64,000 bases of DNA from positions 1 to 64,000 of the forward strand of contig NZ_JAJCIA010000001.1 in NCBI RefSeq assembly GCF_020554845.1, written 5' to 3'. The translations under genes and the position numbers were made by a program. The notes beneath the pieces are model-generated. The model saw nothing but the letters and a program-made list of their open reading frames with translations. It was not told where the DNA came from and ran no database searches. Source of the stretch: Blautia faecis (GTDB lineage Bacteria; Bacillota; Clostridia; Lachnospirales; Lachnospiraceae). Below, in pieces: positions 42,883-52,074 of this stretch. Within the stretch, counting starts at the first letter, position 1, and the number at the start of each line of letters is the position of its first letter.

Positions 42883-42911
42883 TTGACAAGTGACTTGAAA
42901 AATGTTAAGGT
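42883..42911 (+). promoter_or_regulatory. leuA promoter candidate
   Basis: TTGACA (42883-42888), 17 bases, TAAGGT (42906-42911). It starts just 8 bases beyond the tRNA fragment, so integration leaves the host promoter intact. Confidence 0.55.
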
Positions 42912-42944
42912 AATAACCACAAAGAACATATAAGAGAAATGCTT

Positions 42945-43237
42945 TGATAAGGAGTAGTACACAGGTACCGGAGCGCAGAGAGTCATCGGGTGGTGTGAGA
43001 TGACGGAAGGAAACTGTAGAACTCGCCTTGGAGCAGCTGTCTGAAATTACTTCGAATGATTAGAAGAAGCGAGAGTAGACACAGCCGGATTCCACCGTTA
43101 CAGGGAAAGGATATAAGGAGTAATCCCGTATCCGATAAGTGTATGGATTCTATTCATGAAATAAGAGTGGTACCGCGTAAGATGTATGTCTTCCGTCTCT
43201 TGCACCTGTATGTGTGCAGAGCTGGAGGACTTTTTTT
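42945..43237 (+). promoter_or_regulatory. T-box leader (leucine), upstream of leuA
   Basis: A long leader with the T-box sequence GAGTGGTACCGCG (43165-43177), preceded by Stem I. A CTC triplet (43022-43024) in the expected specifier position fits tRNA-Leu. The final stem GTCTTCC..GGAGGAC and seven Ts form the terminator. Uncharged tRNA-Leu should favour the antiterminator and switch on leucine synthesis. Confidence 0.85.
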
Positions 43238-43371
43238 ATGTGATAGTAATTCCATTGGAATTTAATACCACATAAAGCTGCTTTATCAGACTGAGCTCTG
43301 ACCCAGCAGACAAAGAATCCTTCCGTCACAGAAAAGAGAAAAATTAAATTTACAATATGGAGGAATAAAAA

Positions 43372-45027
43372 ATGATGAATGTAAGCAAATACAAAAAACA
43401 GTATTATCTTCCACCAGAAATCTGTATGGACTGGGCAAAAAAGGACTATATTGACAAGGCACCTGCATGGTGTTCTGTAGACCTTCGTGACGGAAACCAG
43501 GCACTTGTCATCCCAATGAGCCTGGAACAGAAGGTTGAGTTTTTCAAACTTCTTGTACAGATTGGGTTTAAAGAGATTGAAGTAGGATTTCCAGCTGCTT
43601 CCGAGACAGAGTATACGTTCCTTCGTACCCTGATCGATCGCAAACTGATTCCTGAAGATGTTACGATCCAGGTACTGACTCAGGCAAGAGAGCATATTAT
43701 CCGTAAAACCTTTGAAGCCGTAAAAGGTGCGCCTAAAGCTATTGTTCACGTATACAATTCCACATCTGTTGCACAGCGTGAACAGGTATTCAAGAAATCC
43801 AAAGAAGAGATTTTAAAGATTGCCGTAGAAGGTGCGAAATTATTAAAAGAACTGGCTGAACAGACAGAAGGAAACTTCCAGTTTGAGTATAGTCCGGAGA
43901 GCTTTACAGGAACTGAGCCGGAATATGCCCTTGAGGTCTGCAATGCAGTTATCGATGTATGGCAGCCGACTCCGGACAACAAATGTATCATCAACCTTCC
44001 GGTAACAGTGGAGCATTCCATGCCGCATGTATATGCGAGTCAGGTTGAATATATGTGCAAACATATGCTTCGCCGTGAAAATGTAATCGTTTCCTTACAT
44101 CCTCACAATGACAGAGGTTGTGGTGTGGCAGATTCTGAAATGGGAATTCTTGCCGGAGCAGACCGCATCGAGGGAACTCTTTTTGGAAACGGAGAGCGTA
44201 CTGGTAATGTTGATATTGTAACACTTGGAATGAACATGTATTCCCAGGGAGTAGATCCGAAGCTTGACTTCTCCGATATGCCTCACATCTGCGAGGTGTA
44301 TGAGCGTTGCACGGGAATGACAGTTGGAGAGAGAAGTCCATACAGTGGAGCACTTGTTTTTGCAGCATTTTCTGGTTCCCATCAGGATGCAATTGCCAAA
44401 GGTATGCACTGGATCGAGGAAAAAGATCCGAACCGCTGGACAGTTCCGTATCTGCCAATTGATCCCACAGATGTTGGACGTAATTATGATGCAGATGTTA
44501 TCCGTATCAACAGCCAGTCTGGCAAAGGCGGCGTAGGCTACATTCTGGAAACAAAATACGGTCTGAACCTTCCGCCAAAAATGCGTGAGGCAATGGGTTA
44601 CGCAGCCAAGGGTGTTTCTGATCACCTTCATAAAGAGCTTCATCCAGATGAAATCTTTGATCTGTTCAAAAAGACTTTTGAGAATGTGGGACAGCCGTAC
44701 AGCATTAATGAAGTGCACTTCCAGCAGACGAGCGAGGGAATTACAACTAAGGTAACCTCCACATTTAATGGAAAAACAATTACCACAGAGGCTGTGGGAA
44801 ATGGACGTCTTGACGCAGTGAGCAATGCCCTGAAGAAAGCATACGAATTGAAGTATTCTCTGGAAGTATACCAGGAACATGCGTTAGAGCGCAGCTCCAG
44901 TTCCAAGGCTATAGCATATGTTGGAATCAAGAAACCTGACGGAACTATGGCGTGGGGAGCAGGCGTAGACCCGGATATTATCCGTGCTTCCATTGATGCA
45001 CTTGTAACAGCAATTAATAACCGCTGA
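43372..45027 (+). CDS. leuA: 2-isopropylmalate synthase
   Basis: A 551-residue enzyme that condenses 2-oxoisovalerate with acetyl-CoA, the first step of leucine synthesis. VDLRDGNQAL at the start and HPHNDRGCGVADSE hold the metal and substrate residues of the DRE-TIM family; LIDRKLIPEDVTIQVLTQAR is typical of the long LeuA2 form. The C-terminal 130 residues form the allosteric leucine-binding domain. GGAGGAAT precedes the double ATG, and a leucine T-box lies upstream. It is the first host gene past the mobile element. Confidence 0.95.
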   Translation: MMNVSKYKKQYYLPPEICMDWAKKDYIDKAPAWCSVDLRDGNQALVIPMSLEQKVEFFKLLVQIGFKEIEVGFPAASETEYTFLRTLIDRKLIPEDVTIQVLTQAREHIIRKTFEAVKGAPKAIVHVYNSTSVAQREQVFKKSKEEILKIAVEGAKLLKELAEQTEGNFQFEYSPESFTGTEPEYALEVCNAVIDVWQPTPDNKCIINLPVTVEHSMPHVYASQVEYMCKHMLRRENVIVSLHPHNDRGCGVADSEMGILAGADRIEGTLFGNGERTGNVDIVTLGMNMYSQGVDPKLDFSDMPHICEVYERCTGMTVGERSPYSGALVFAAFSGSHQDAIAKGMHWIEEKDPNRWTVPYLPIDPTDVGRNYDADVIRINSQSGKGGVGYILETKYGLNLPPKMREAMGYAAKGVSDHLHKELHPDEIFDLFKKTFENVGQPYSINEVHFQQTSEGITTKVTSTFNGKTITTEAVGNGRLDAVSNALKKAYELKYSLEVYQEHALERSSSSKAIAYVGIKKPDGTMAWGAGVDPDIIRASIDALVTAINNR

Positions 45028-45081
45028 GAGATTTGTTTAAACCTTATTTATAATAAGAAGCATATTTGATAACAAAAAGAC

Positions 45082-45125
45082 AAACCACCGCAAATCAGTT
45101 CATAAAAAAGACTGTGCGGTGGTTT
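45082..45125 (+). terminator. Terminator-like hairpin after leuA
   Basis: AAACCACCGCA (45082-45092) pairs perfectly with TGCGGTGGTTT (45115-45125). The T-run is short, but the stem is strong. Confidence 0.6.
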
Positions 45126-45178
45126 GCTGCTTTGAAAGGTAACGGCGCTTTTTGTCAGAATTCGGCGATAAAAAAGGT

Positions 45179-45207
45179 TTGACGAACAGAAAAAGAAAAG
45201 CTATAAT
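45179..45207 (+). promoter_or_regulatory. Promoter candidate upstream of sleB
   Basis: TTGACG (45179-45184), 17 bases, TATAAT (45202-45207). No coding region begins nearby, so it would give a long leader or a small RNA. Confidence 0.65.
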
Positions 45208-45384
45208 AAAATCCATAAGAAGGGGAGAAATAACCATACCTAAGAATAAAAGGGGACAAATAGAAACAGGGTAAATTTATCAAAAATATTACATGATTTT
45301 TGAATGAATCATCCTATTTCTTTCTTGTTGCCTTTCTTTTTTTACCTGTTTTTAGCGAAAAAAGCTATAGAAAGCAAAAAAAAC

Positions 45385-45413
45385 TTGACATTTTGGAGTT
45401 TATTAAATATAAT
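45385..45413 (+). promoter_or_regulatory. Strong promoter of sleB-like gene
   Basis: TTGACA (45385-45390), 17 bases, TATAAT (45408-45413): exact sigma-A consensus, 80 bases before the start codon. Confidence 0.8.
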
Positions 45414-45493
45414 TTTCCTATAAATTACAGAAATGTTACAGAATAAATAATAAAAGAAATCAAAACATAACAGAAGTGCAAGGAAAGAAGAAT

Positions 45494-46423
45494 ATGAAAT
45501 TAAAAAGAAGTTTACAACATGTAACAACTTGCAAGAGCGATGCCCAGAAAAAAAAGAATGGAAATGCTCTTGTACATAATTTTGTAGCTCTTAGCGCCTG
45601 CGCCACGTTGGCAATGATTTTGGCAGTTGGAACGAAGGTGGCGGAGTTTGGTCCACGGAGCCAGGTATATGCAGCTTCGGACAAAGAGAACAGATCCGCG
45701 GATGCCTGGACTGACCTTGGAAGTGTAGAGTATGATCTGCCTACCGGAATTGCCGGTATGGTAACCAGTGTTGCAGATACTCCTTCAGCAGGAACATCTG
45801 TAACAAGAATTGGAACTTCATGCGAGAGAGTCATGGTAGGCCAGCGCGTGAAGCAGATAAAAGGAAACGTGGATGAGCTGAATGTAGGGGACTCTATGGC
45901 TGATACAGTTGCGAGCCTTGATGCAGCTGCAGTATCCATGTCTGCAAATCCGAAGATCATGTCGGACGCAGATTATGATAACCTGCTTCATATAGTAGAG
46001 GCAGAGGCGGGCACAGAGGACATTAAAGGTCGTGTACTAATCGCAAATGTAATTATGAACCGCCTTTCCCATGAGGAATTTCCAGATACCATTACAGGTG
46101 TTATTCTGGATCAGAGAAATGGAATTCCTCAGTTTTCACCTGTTTACGATGGTAAGTTTTATGAAGTAACGGTAACAGATGAGACCAGGGAAGCTGTGAA
46201 ACAGGCATTAGAGGGAACTGACTATTCAGAAGGAGCTCTGTTCTTTGTTCAGCGTTCTGCTGCGGACAAAAAGAACGTGTCCTGGTTTGATACGGATTTA
46301 AAAAAATTATTTAAATATGGTGTTCACGAGTTTTACACCTACCCGGATGAAGCTAAGTCACAGAACACTGAGAATGAAACCTCAGAAGATGACACAAATG
46401 TTGTTCAGATGGTGAAAAAATAA
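45494..46423 (+). CDS. Secreted SleB-family cell-wall hydrolase
   Basis: A 309-residue protein. ATG 45494 follows AAGGAAAG; an in-frame GTG at 45476 has no site. Residues 25-60 are a hydrophobic export signal (LSACATLAMILAVGT). The C-terminal Hydrolase_2 (SleB/CwlJ) domain contains LLHIVEAEAGTEDIKGRVLI and RNGIPQFSPVYDGKF, with the catalytic Glu in VEAEA. Homologues cleave spore cortex or vegetative wall peptidoglycan. The linker (residues 60-170) is variable, suggesting a membrane-tethered enzyme. A consensus promoter drives it. Confidence 0.85.
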   Translation: MKLKRSLQHVTTCKSDAQKKKNGNALVHNFVALSACATLAMILAVGTKVAEFGPRSQVYAASDKENRSADAWTDLGSVEYDLPTGIAGMVTSVADTPSAGTSVTRIGTSCERVMVGQRVKQIKGNVDELNVGDSMADTVASLDAAAVSMSANPKIMSDADYDNLLHIVEAEAGTEDIKGRVLIANVIMNRLSHEEFPDTITGVILDQRNGIPQFSPVYDGKFYEVTVTDETREAVKQALEGTDYSEGALFFVQRSAADKKNVSWFDTDLKKLFKYGVHEFYTYPDEAKSQNTENETSEDDTNVVQMVKK

Positions 46424-46462
46424 TATTTTAATAACAGTAACATTCTGTAATAAAGAGATATA

Positions 46463-46497
46463 AGCCGCCAGGAAATTACAATTCCAGGTGGCTTTTT
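46463..46497 (+). terminator. Terminator of sleB-like gene
   Basis: AGCCGCC (46463-46469) pairs with GGTGGCT (46487-46493, one G-U pair), with an inner GGAA/TTCC, followed by TTTTT. Confidence 0.8.
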
Positions 46498-46508
46498 CAA
46501 ATTGGGTG

Positions 46509-46537
46509 TTGATTTAGCACGGTGAAGTATGTATAAT
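46509..46537 (+). promoter_or_regulatory. Promoter of thrC
   Basis: TTGATT (46509-46514), 17 bases, TATAAT (46532-46537), about 105 bases before the start codon. Confidence 0.7.
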
Positions 46538-46641
46538 ACCTGTAAAGTTAAAATATGATAACAAAGAGAGGATGACTGTCGGAAGGTTACAGATTCCGGA
46601 ATGTGTACCTCATAACAATAAGCGAAAGGCAGGAATAACAA

Positions 46642-48132
46642 ATGCAGGTAATGTACCAGAGCACCAGAGGAAAAGGAGAACCGGTAACCGCTTCCCAGGC
46701 TATTTTAAAGGGACTTTCTGAAGATGGAGGACTGTTTGTACCAACACAGATTCCGGCACTTGATGTTTCTATGGATGAACTTTCCAGAATGACTTATCAG
46801 GAAACTGCTTATCAGGTAATGAGCCGCCTTCTTACTGACTTTACAGAAGAAGAGCTGCGCACTTGTATCAACCGAGCATATGACAAGAAGTTTGACACAG
46901 ATGTGATCGCACCTCTTAAGGAAGCTGACGGGGCATATTATCTGGAACTTTTCCATGGTCCTACAATTGCATTTAAAGACATGGCACTTTCCATTTTGCC
47001 ATATCTTATGACGACTGCAGCAAGAAAGAATAATGTAAAAAATGAAATCGTTATCCTGACTGCGACCTCCGGAGATACTGGAAAAGCAGCACTTGCAGGT
47101 TTTGCCGATGTTCCGGGAACCAGGATTATTGTATTCTATCCGAAACATGGCGTAAGCCCGATCCAGGAGAAGCAGATGGTAACCCAGAAAGGTGCCAATA
47201 CTTACGTTGTGGGTATCACAGGTAATTTTGACGATGCCCAGACAGCTGTAAAGAAAATGTTCAATGATAAAGAACTGGCAGCAGAGCTTTCCCAGGCTGG
47301 ATTCCAGTTCTCTTCTGCAAACTCCATTAACATTGGACGTCTTGTTCCCCAGATCGTTTATTATGTATATGCATATGCTGCGCTGGTGCGCCAGAACAAG
47401 ATCGAAGCCGGACAGGAGATCAATATAGTAGTTCCTACAGGAAATTTTGGAAACATTCTGGCAGCATTTTATGCAAAACAGATGGGACTTCCGGTGAACA
47501 AGCTGATTTGTGCTTCTAATGAGAACAAGGTTCTGTTTGATTTCTTCTCCACAGGTACATACAATAGAAAGAGAGACTTTATCCTTACCAGTTCTCCATC
47601 TATGGATATTTTGATTTCCAGCAATCTGGAGCGCCTGATCTATCGCATTACAGGCGGAAATCCTGAGGAGTGTGCAAAACTTATGGAAAATCTTTCCAAG
47701 GGTGGTGAATACACTATTACACCTGAGATGAAAGCCCAGCTGAAGGATTTCTATGGAAACTACTGCTCCGAAGAAGAGACGAAGGAAGCTATCCGCGAAG
47801 TATATAAGACAAGTGATTATGTGATTGATACACATACTGCAGTTGCTGCTGGCGTATACAAAAAATATGTGAAAGATACCGGAGATAAGATTCCGGCAGT
47901 TATTGCTTCTACAGCAAGTCCATACAAGTTTACCAGAAGTGTTATGGATGCAATCTCCGAGGGACATGAGAATCTGGATGATTTCGGGCTTGCAGACGCA
48001 CTTGAGAAGCTTTCCGGGGTGGCAGTTCCGAAGGCAGTCAACGATATCCGTACTGCACCAGTACTTCATGACCGGGTAGTAGATGCAGAAGATATGCCTG
48101 CAACTGTGAAAGAGATTCTAAAAATCAGTTAA
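46642..48132 (+). CDS. thrC: Threonine synthase
   Basis: A 496-residue PLP enzyme that converts O-phosphohomoserine to threonine. HGPTIAFKDMALSILPYLM holds the PLP-binding Lys, and TSGDTGKAALAGF the phosphate-binding loop. The length and N-terminal SEDGGLFVP pattern match the long ThrC class. AAAGGCAGG lies before the ATG. The gene stands alone with its own promoter, and is followed by 6S RNA. Confidence 0.95.
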   Translation: MQVMYQSTRGKGEPVTASQAILKGLSEDGGLFVPTQIPALDVSMDELSRMTYQETAYQVMSRLLTDFTEEELRTCINRAYDKKFDTDVIAPLKEADGAYYLELFHGPTIAFKDMALSILPYLMTTAARKNNVKNEIVILTATSGDTGKAALAGFADVPGTRIIVFYPKHGVSPIQEKQMVTQKGANTYVVGITGNFDDAQTAVKKMFNDKELAAELSQAGFQFSSANSINIGRLVPQIVYYVYAYAALVRQNKIEAGQEINIVVPTGNFGNILAAFYAKQMGLPVNKLICASNENKVLFDFFSTGTYNRKRDFILTSSPSMDILISSNLERLIYRITGGNPEECAKLMENLSKGGEYTITPEMKAQLKDFYGNYCSEEETKEAIREVYKTSDYVIDTHTAVAAGVYKKYVKDTGDKIPAVIASTASPYKFTRSVMDAISEGHENLDDFGLADALEKLSGVAVPKAVNDIRTAPVLHDRVVDAEDMPATVKEILKIS

Positions 48133-48163
48133 AAATCAGCAAAAAGAATTTGTGCATTTTCTG

Positions 48164-48192
48164 TTGAAAAACAGTATATACTAGAGTATAAT
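48164..48192 (+). promoter_or_regulatory. Promoter of 6S RNA
   Basis: TTGAAA (48164-48169), 17 bases, TATAAT (48187-48192), ending about 12 bases before the RNA. Confidence 0.75.
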
Positions 48193-48204
48193 TATTTTTA
48201 GAAA

Positions 48205-48386
48205 AATGAATCCTGGGATGTGCGAGGCCCCTTTTATTTTTGAACCTACATTGACATCAAGGGAATCCAATATCGCAGTGCGGATGCCAGACCTCTCGTT
48301 GTGGTAGGCAGAAGTCCTGTTGAGGATACCCACCTAGCGGTTAGCTAGGCGTCAAAAGAAAGGGAACGGCATTCTGGGATTTTTTA
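48205..48386 (+). ncRNA. ssrS: 6S RNA
   Basis: The closing stem ATCCTGGGATG (48210-48220) pairs over its full length, with G-U pairs, with CATTCTGGGAT (48370-48380), the counterpart of the E. coli 6S end stem. Between are a central asymmetric region (GACCTCTCGTTGTGGTAGGC) and a CCTAGC/GCTAGG hairpin. 6S RNA mimics an open promoter and binds the housekeeping RNA polymerase in stationary phase. It has its own promoter and a U-rich 3' end. Confidence 0.85.
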
Positions 48387-48405
48387 GAACAGGGAGGCAG
48401 GTAAT

Positions 48406-49464
48406 ATGGGTGTTACAGCAAAGAAATTTGGAAACTTAACCTCTGGGGAAGAGATTACTTTATACCATCTGGAGAATAAATCCGGTGCATATGCAGAAGT
48501 GATGGATTACGGTGCCATTCTTGTGAAGCTTTGCGTTCCGGACAAAGATGGGGAGCTTACAGATGTAGTGCTTGGTTATGACGATGTTCAGCAGTACGAA
48601 GTAAATGGCTGCTTCTTTGGTGCGATCATAGGAAGAAGCGGAAACCGTATCGCAGGTGCCAGATTTTCCCTTTATGGACAGGAATACCAGCTTGACAAGA
48701 ATGAGAATGACAATAATCTTCACAGCGGCCCCAATGGCTTCGAGAAGAAGATTTGGACTGTTAAGAATACAGATTCTGACAAAAATGCCATTACTTTTTC
48801 CAGAATCAGCCCGGATGGCGAGAATGGATTCCCGGGAGAATTCCAGGTGTCTGTTACATATGAATTTACAGAGGACAATACCCTGCAGATTTACTATAGC
48901 GGAATCAGTGACAAGGCGACGCTGGCAAATATGACCAACCATTCCTACTTCAACCTTACAGGGGAGGGAAGCGGCAAGGTTCTTGATACATATCTTACGA
49001 TCCATGCCAGAGATTATAATCCGGTGGATGAGTTCTCTATTCCTACAGGCGAATATGCAGCAGTAGAGGGTACTCCTATGGATTTTAATAAGGCGAAAAA
49101 GATTGGCCAGGAAATCGAGGCAGACTTCCAGCAGCTGAAGTACACTGGCGGATATGACCACAATTATGTGACTGACAATTACGCGAAAGGCAGTCGGAGA
49201 ACGGTTGCAGTTGCTTACAATGAGACCTCTGGTATTACGATGGATGTGATTTCGGATTGTCCATGTGTGCAGTTCTATGCCGGTAATTTTGTTATTGATG
49301 AGAAGGGTAAGAATGGACATGTTTACAACAAGCGTGAAGGCTTCTGCCTTGAGACACAGGTTGAACCAAATGCAGTAAATGTGGAAGCATTCCATTCACC
49401 AGTACTTGAAGCTGGTGAGAAGTATCAGTCTTTTACCGCATATAAATTTGACGTAAGAAAATAA
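48406..49464 (+). CDS. galM: Aldose 1-epimerase (mutarotase)
   Basis: A 352-residue enzyme interconverting alpha and beta anomers of glucose and galactose. Landmarks: YGAILVKLCVPDKDG, IGRSGNRIAGARF, NLHSGPNGFEKK, TNHSYFNLTG (with the catalytic His), and GGYDHNY. GGGAGGCAGG precedes the ATG. It lies just after 6S RNA and may share its transcript. No Leloir-pathway genes are adjacent. Confidence 0.95.
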   Translation: MGVTAKKFGNLTSGEEITLYHLENKSGAYAEVMDYGAILVKLCVPDKDGELTDVVLGYDDVQQYEVNGCFFGAIIGRSGNRIAGARFSLYGQEYQLDKNENDNNLHSGPNGFEKKIWTVKNTDSDKNAITFSRISPDGENGFPGEFQVSVTYEFTEDNTLQIYYSGISDKATLANMTNHSYFNLTGEGSGKVLDTYLTIHARDYNPVDEFSIPTGEYAAVEGTPMDFNKAKKIGQEIEADFQQLKYTGGYDHNYVTDNYAKGSRRTVAVAYNETSGITMDVISDCPCVQFYAGNFVIDEKGKNGHVYNKREGFCLETQVEPNAVNVEAFHSPVLEAGEKYQSFTAYKFDVRK

Positions 49465-49483
49465 TTACAATACAGATATTTTT

Positions 49484-49531
49484 GTCTGGTTTTCTTCATA
49501 TACTTTTGTATGAAGAAGACCAGATTTTTTT
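49484..49531 (+). terminator. Terminator after galM, overlapping the spoIID start
   Basis: CTGGT..TCTTCATA pairs with TATGAAGA..ACCAG, followed by ATTTTTTT. The start codon of the next gene (49510-49512) lies in the right arm. Confidence 0.8.
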
Positions 49532-50778
49532 ATGGATTGAATTATTTTCTGATTGTACTGCTGGGCTGGCTGCTTTTGTTTGGAAAAGCCGCAGAAATGA
49601 ACAAGAGGAGTGAAGAAAGTGCCAAAAGGGAGCAGAAAGAAAAGAAAAAGGAAACTGACGAAAACAAGGTGCAACAACGAGAGCCTTCCATTCGCGTTCT
49701 GCTTACAGACTCGTCCTGGCAATCCTGTTATCACCAGTCAGTAACCATAGAACAAAAAGGAAAAGAACATACCTACACCCCGGATTCACAGGAGCTCCAG
49801 AATGATAGTCTGCTTCTGGACGGGGGAACTGATGGCATTGCGATTCCCTCTATTGAAAGAGCTCAGAATCCTCCTGTTTATTATGGAACTCTGGAAATTA
49901 AAAAGACAGCGCAGGGGCTGCTGATTATTAATGAATTGTCCCTGGAAGCTTATCTGGAAGCTGTAGTCCCAAGTGAAATGCCTGCATCCTATGAAGAACA
50001 GGCATTGATGGCCCAGGCAGTATGTGCCAGAACCTATGCAGTTTGCCAGATACAGGAAAACAGTCTGGAAAAATATGGGGTGGATGTAGATGACAGCGTG
50101 AATTATCAGGTTTACAACAATTTTGGGGCAGATAAAAGAACAAATAAAGCAGTACAGGATACAAAAGGTCAGATCCTATGCCAGAATGGAGAACCGATCA
50201 CGGCTTATTATTTTTCTACATCAGCAGGCAGGACAAGCACAGATGAGATATGGGGAGCAGACAGGTCAGCAGCTTATCTGAAAAGTGTAGAATGTGATTT
50301 TGACCAGAATATGCCATGGAGCAGCTGGAGCGTGGAAATTCCCTGGGAAACTTTGGAGAAACGATCGGGAAATCTGGAAGGCAGTGGGAAATTTATAGGA
50401 CTTCAGGTTATTAAAAAGAATATCAGTGGTGCAGTTACGGGAATGGAGATTGTGACGGAAAATAAAAGTATACAGCTGGAAGGCGAATATGAAATACGGC
50501 AATTTCTTTCCCCGGCAGGGTGTTTGATTACAGAAAAAGATGGAAGTATTGTGAACGGCAGTAATCTTCTGCCAAGCGCCTATTTTGAACTGAATGTGAA
50601 ATCCGGTAAGGCAGTACAGATTCAGGGGAAAGGGTATGGACACGGTGTGGGAATGAGCCAGAACGGGGCAAATGAAATGGCCAGGGAAGGCTATGGCTGG
50701 CAGGAAATCCTAAATTATTTTTTTAAGGATATTACGTTGGAAGTGGTGGGGAATAACCTGTCAAAGCGGGAAACATGA
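49510..50778 (+). CDS. SpoIID/LytB family peptidoglycan hydrolase
   Basis: A 422-residue protein with an N-terminal membrane anchor (FFYGLNYFLIVLLGWLLLFG), a charged linker and the SpoIID domain: SLEAYLEAVVPSEMPASYEE (with the catalytic Glu), AQAVCARTYAVCQI, YFSTSAGRTSTDEIWG and YGHGVGMSQNGANEMA. SpoIID is a lytic transglycosylase acting in forespore engulfment; LytB-type relatives act in the wall. The only start in frame lies in the galM terminator hairpin and lacks a ribosome site. Confidence 0.85.
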   Translation: MKKTRFFYGLNYFLIVLLGWLLLFGKAAEMNKRSEESAKREQKEKKKETDENKVQQREPSIRVLLTDSSWQSCYHQSVTIEQKGKEHTYTPDSQELQNDSLLLDGGTDGIAIPSIERAQNPPVYYGTLEIKKTAQGLLIINELSLEAYLEAVVPSEMPASYEEQALMAQAVCARTYAVCQIQENSLEKYGVDVDDSVNYQVYNNFGADKRTNKAVQDTKGQILCQNGEPITAYYFSTSAGRTSTDEIWGADRSAAYLKSVECDFDQNMPWSSWSVEIPWETLEKRSGNLEGSGKFIGLQVIKKNISGAVTGMEIVTENKSIQLEGEYEIRQFLSPAGCLITEKDGSIVNGSNLLPSAYFELNVKSGKAVQIQGKGYGHGVGMSQNGANEMAREGYGWQEILNYFFKDITLEVVGNNLSKRET

Positions 50779-50793
50779 CATTTTGCAAGGTAT

Positions 50794-50945
50794 TTTTGTG
50801 AACAAAGTTCACAGAAAACCCGAGAATTAAGTTTGCGCAGCAAACGATGCTGTTTGTGCTTGTCACAGGAAGGTTCGTCTTTTTGTGCATCGCGAAGCGT
50901 TTACTGATTATGGAGTGAACAGTAATTGTTGCTGTGAACGGAAAG
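50794..50945. repeat. Dispersed intergenic repeat, copy A
   Basis: Shares 35 identical bases (50794-50828) with 59810-59844, and TGTGCATCGCGAAGCG (50884-50899) plus a GAGTGAACAGTAA end with the same second copy. The unit contains TGTGAAC..GTTCACA hairpins. No transposase is present. Confidence 0.75.
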
Positions 50946-50966
50946 AACAGTAACACCAGGAAAAAG

Positions 50967-50995
50967 TAGACAGAAAGCATGTTTCGTGATATGAT
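50967..50995 (+). promoter_or_regulatory. Promoter of yihY-like gene
   Basis: TAGACA (50967-50972), 17 bases, TATGAT (50990-50995). Confidence 0.65.
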
Positions 50996-51033
50996 ACAAA
51001 AAATGATTACGAAAATGTAACAGGAGCAATCAT

Positions 51034-52029
51034 ATGGATAAGAAGAAAGAAAAACAGAGCGTTCTCCAGCTTCTGTTCGGTTTTATGGACAGGGCAAATG
51101 GAGACCATGTGGGAGCTTATGCGGCACAGGCAGCATATTTCCTGATTATGTCTTTTATTCCGTTTATTCTGTTTCTCACGACTATAATTCGATATACACC
51201 TTTAACATACAATATGGTCAGCGAAACCATCCGGGCATTTGTGCCCCACAATATACAGAATTTTGTGCTTACCATTGTATCAGAAGTATATGGCAGAAGC
51301 ACGGCGGTAGTTCCGATTTCTGCTATCATGGCATTGTGGTCTGCAGGAAAAGCCATGCAATCCCTTACGAACGGACTGAATAGCATTTATCACGTCCATG
51401 AGACCCGTAACTGGCTGATTACCAGAATGTATGCAGTTGTTTATACATTTCTGTTCAGCATTGCAATTATTGCAAGTCTTCTGCTTCTGGTTCTTGGAAA
51501 TCAGATTCAGATTATGGCAGGAAAGTACGTTCCATTCCTTGGGAGAATTATCGGAAAGATCATTGGAGCCAGGACGGCGCTTGTATTTGCCGGACTGTTT
51601 CTGATCTTTCTGATTTTGTATAAAATGCTTCCAAACCGTAAAGCTACTTTTAAAAGTCAGGTGCCGGGAGCTCTTCTGATTGCAGCAGGGTGGTCCCTGT
51701 TTTCCTATTTCTTTTCTATTTATTTTGACATGTTTCCAGGCTTCAGCAATATGTATGGAAGCCTGACTGCGTTGATCATGGTGATGCTGTGGCTGTATAT
51801 CTGTATGAATCTGCTGCTGTATGGAGCAGAGATCAACGCTTATTTTGAAAAACAGTTCAGAATGGCCCAGGCATCCATGAGGGAAATGCTCAGCCGCGAG
51901 CGCGATGAGGCGGAAAAAGAGCTTAATAAAGAGAAGAAAAAATATCTGGAAAAAGAGAATGAGAGAAAGAAAAAGACTGAGATGAAAGCTTCAGCTGAGA
52001 AAAAGAAGGAAGAGCAACAGACAAATTAA
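51034..52029 (+). CDS. YihY/BrkB family membrane protein
   Basis: A 331-residue protein with about six membrane segments (AAYFLIMSFIPFILFLTTII; ALWSAGKAMQSLTNGLN; FLFSIAIIASLLLLVLGN; ALVFAGLFLIFLILYKML; ALLIAAGWSLFSYFFSIYF; ALIMVMLWLYICMNLLLYG). The conserved NRKATFKSQVPGALL and LYGAEINAYFE motifs identify the family, once misnamed RNase BN; its function is uncertain, with a transport role suspected. The C-terminus is a highly charged cytoplasmic tail of Glu and Lys repeats. GGAGCAA is a weak ribosome site. Confidence 0.9.
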   Translation: MDKKKEKQSVLQLLFGFMDRANGDHVGAYAAQAAYFLIMSFIPFILFLTTIIRYTPLTYNMVSETIRAFVPHNIQNFVLTIVSEVYGRSTAVVPISAIMALWSAGKAMQSLTNGLNSIYHVHETRNWLITRMYAVVYTFLFSIAIIASLLLLVLGNQIQIMAGKYVPFLGRIIGKIIGARTALVFAGLFLIFLILYKMLPNRKATFKSQVPGALLIAAGWSLFSYFFSIYFDMFPGFSNMYGSLTALIMVMLWLYICMNLLLYGAEINAYFEKQFRMAQASMREMLSRERDEAEKELNKEKKKYLEKENERKKKTEMKASAEKKKEEQQTN

Positions 52030-52033
52030 CCTC

Positions 52034-52062
52034 TTGACAGATTCACTCTGATGTGGCATAGT
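52034..52062 (+). promoter_or_regulatory. Promoter of the pheST operon
   Basis: TTGACA (52034-52039), 17 bases, CATAGT (52057-52062), just upstream of the T-box leader. Confidence 0.6.
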
Positions 52063-52074
52063 TATAAAAGAGAA

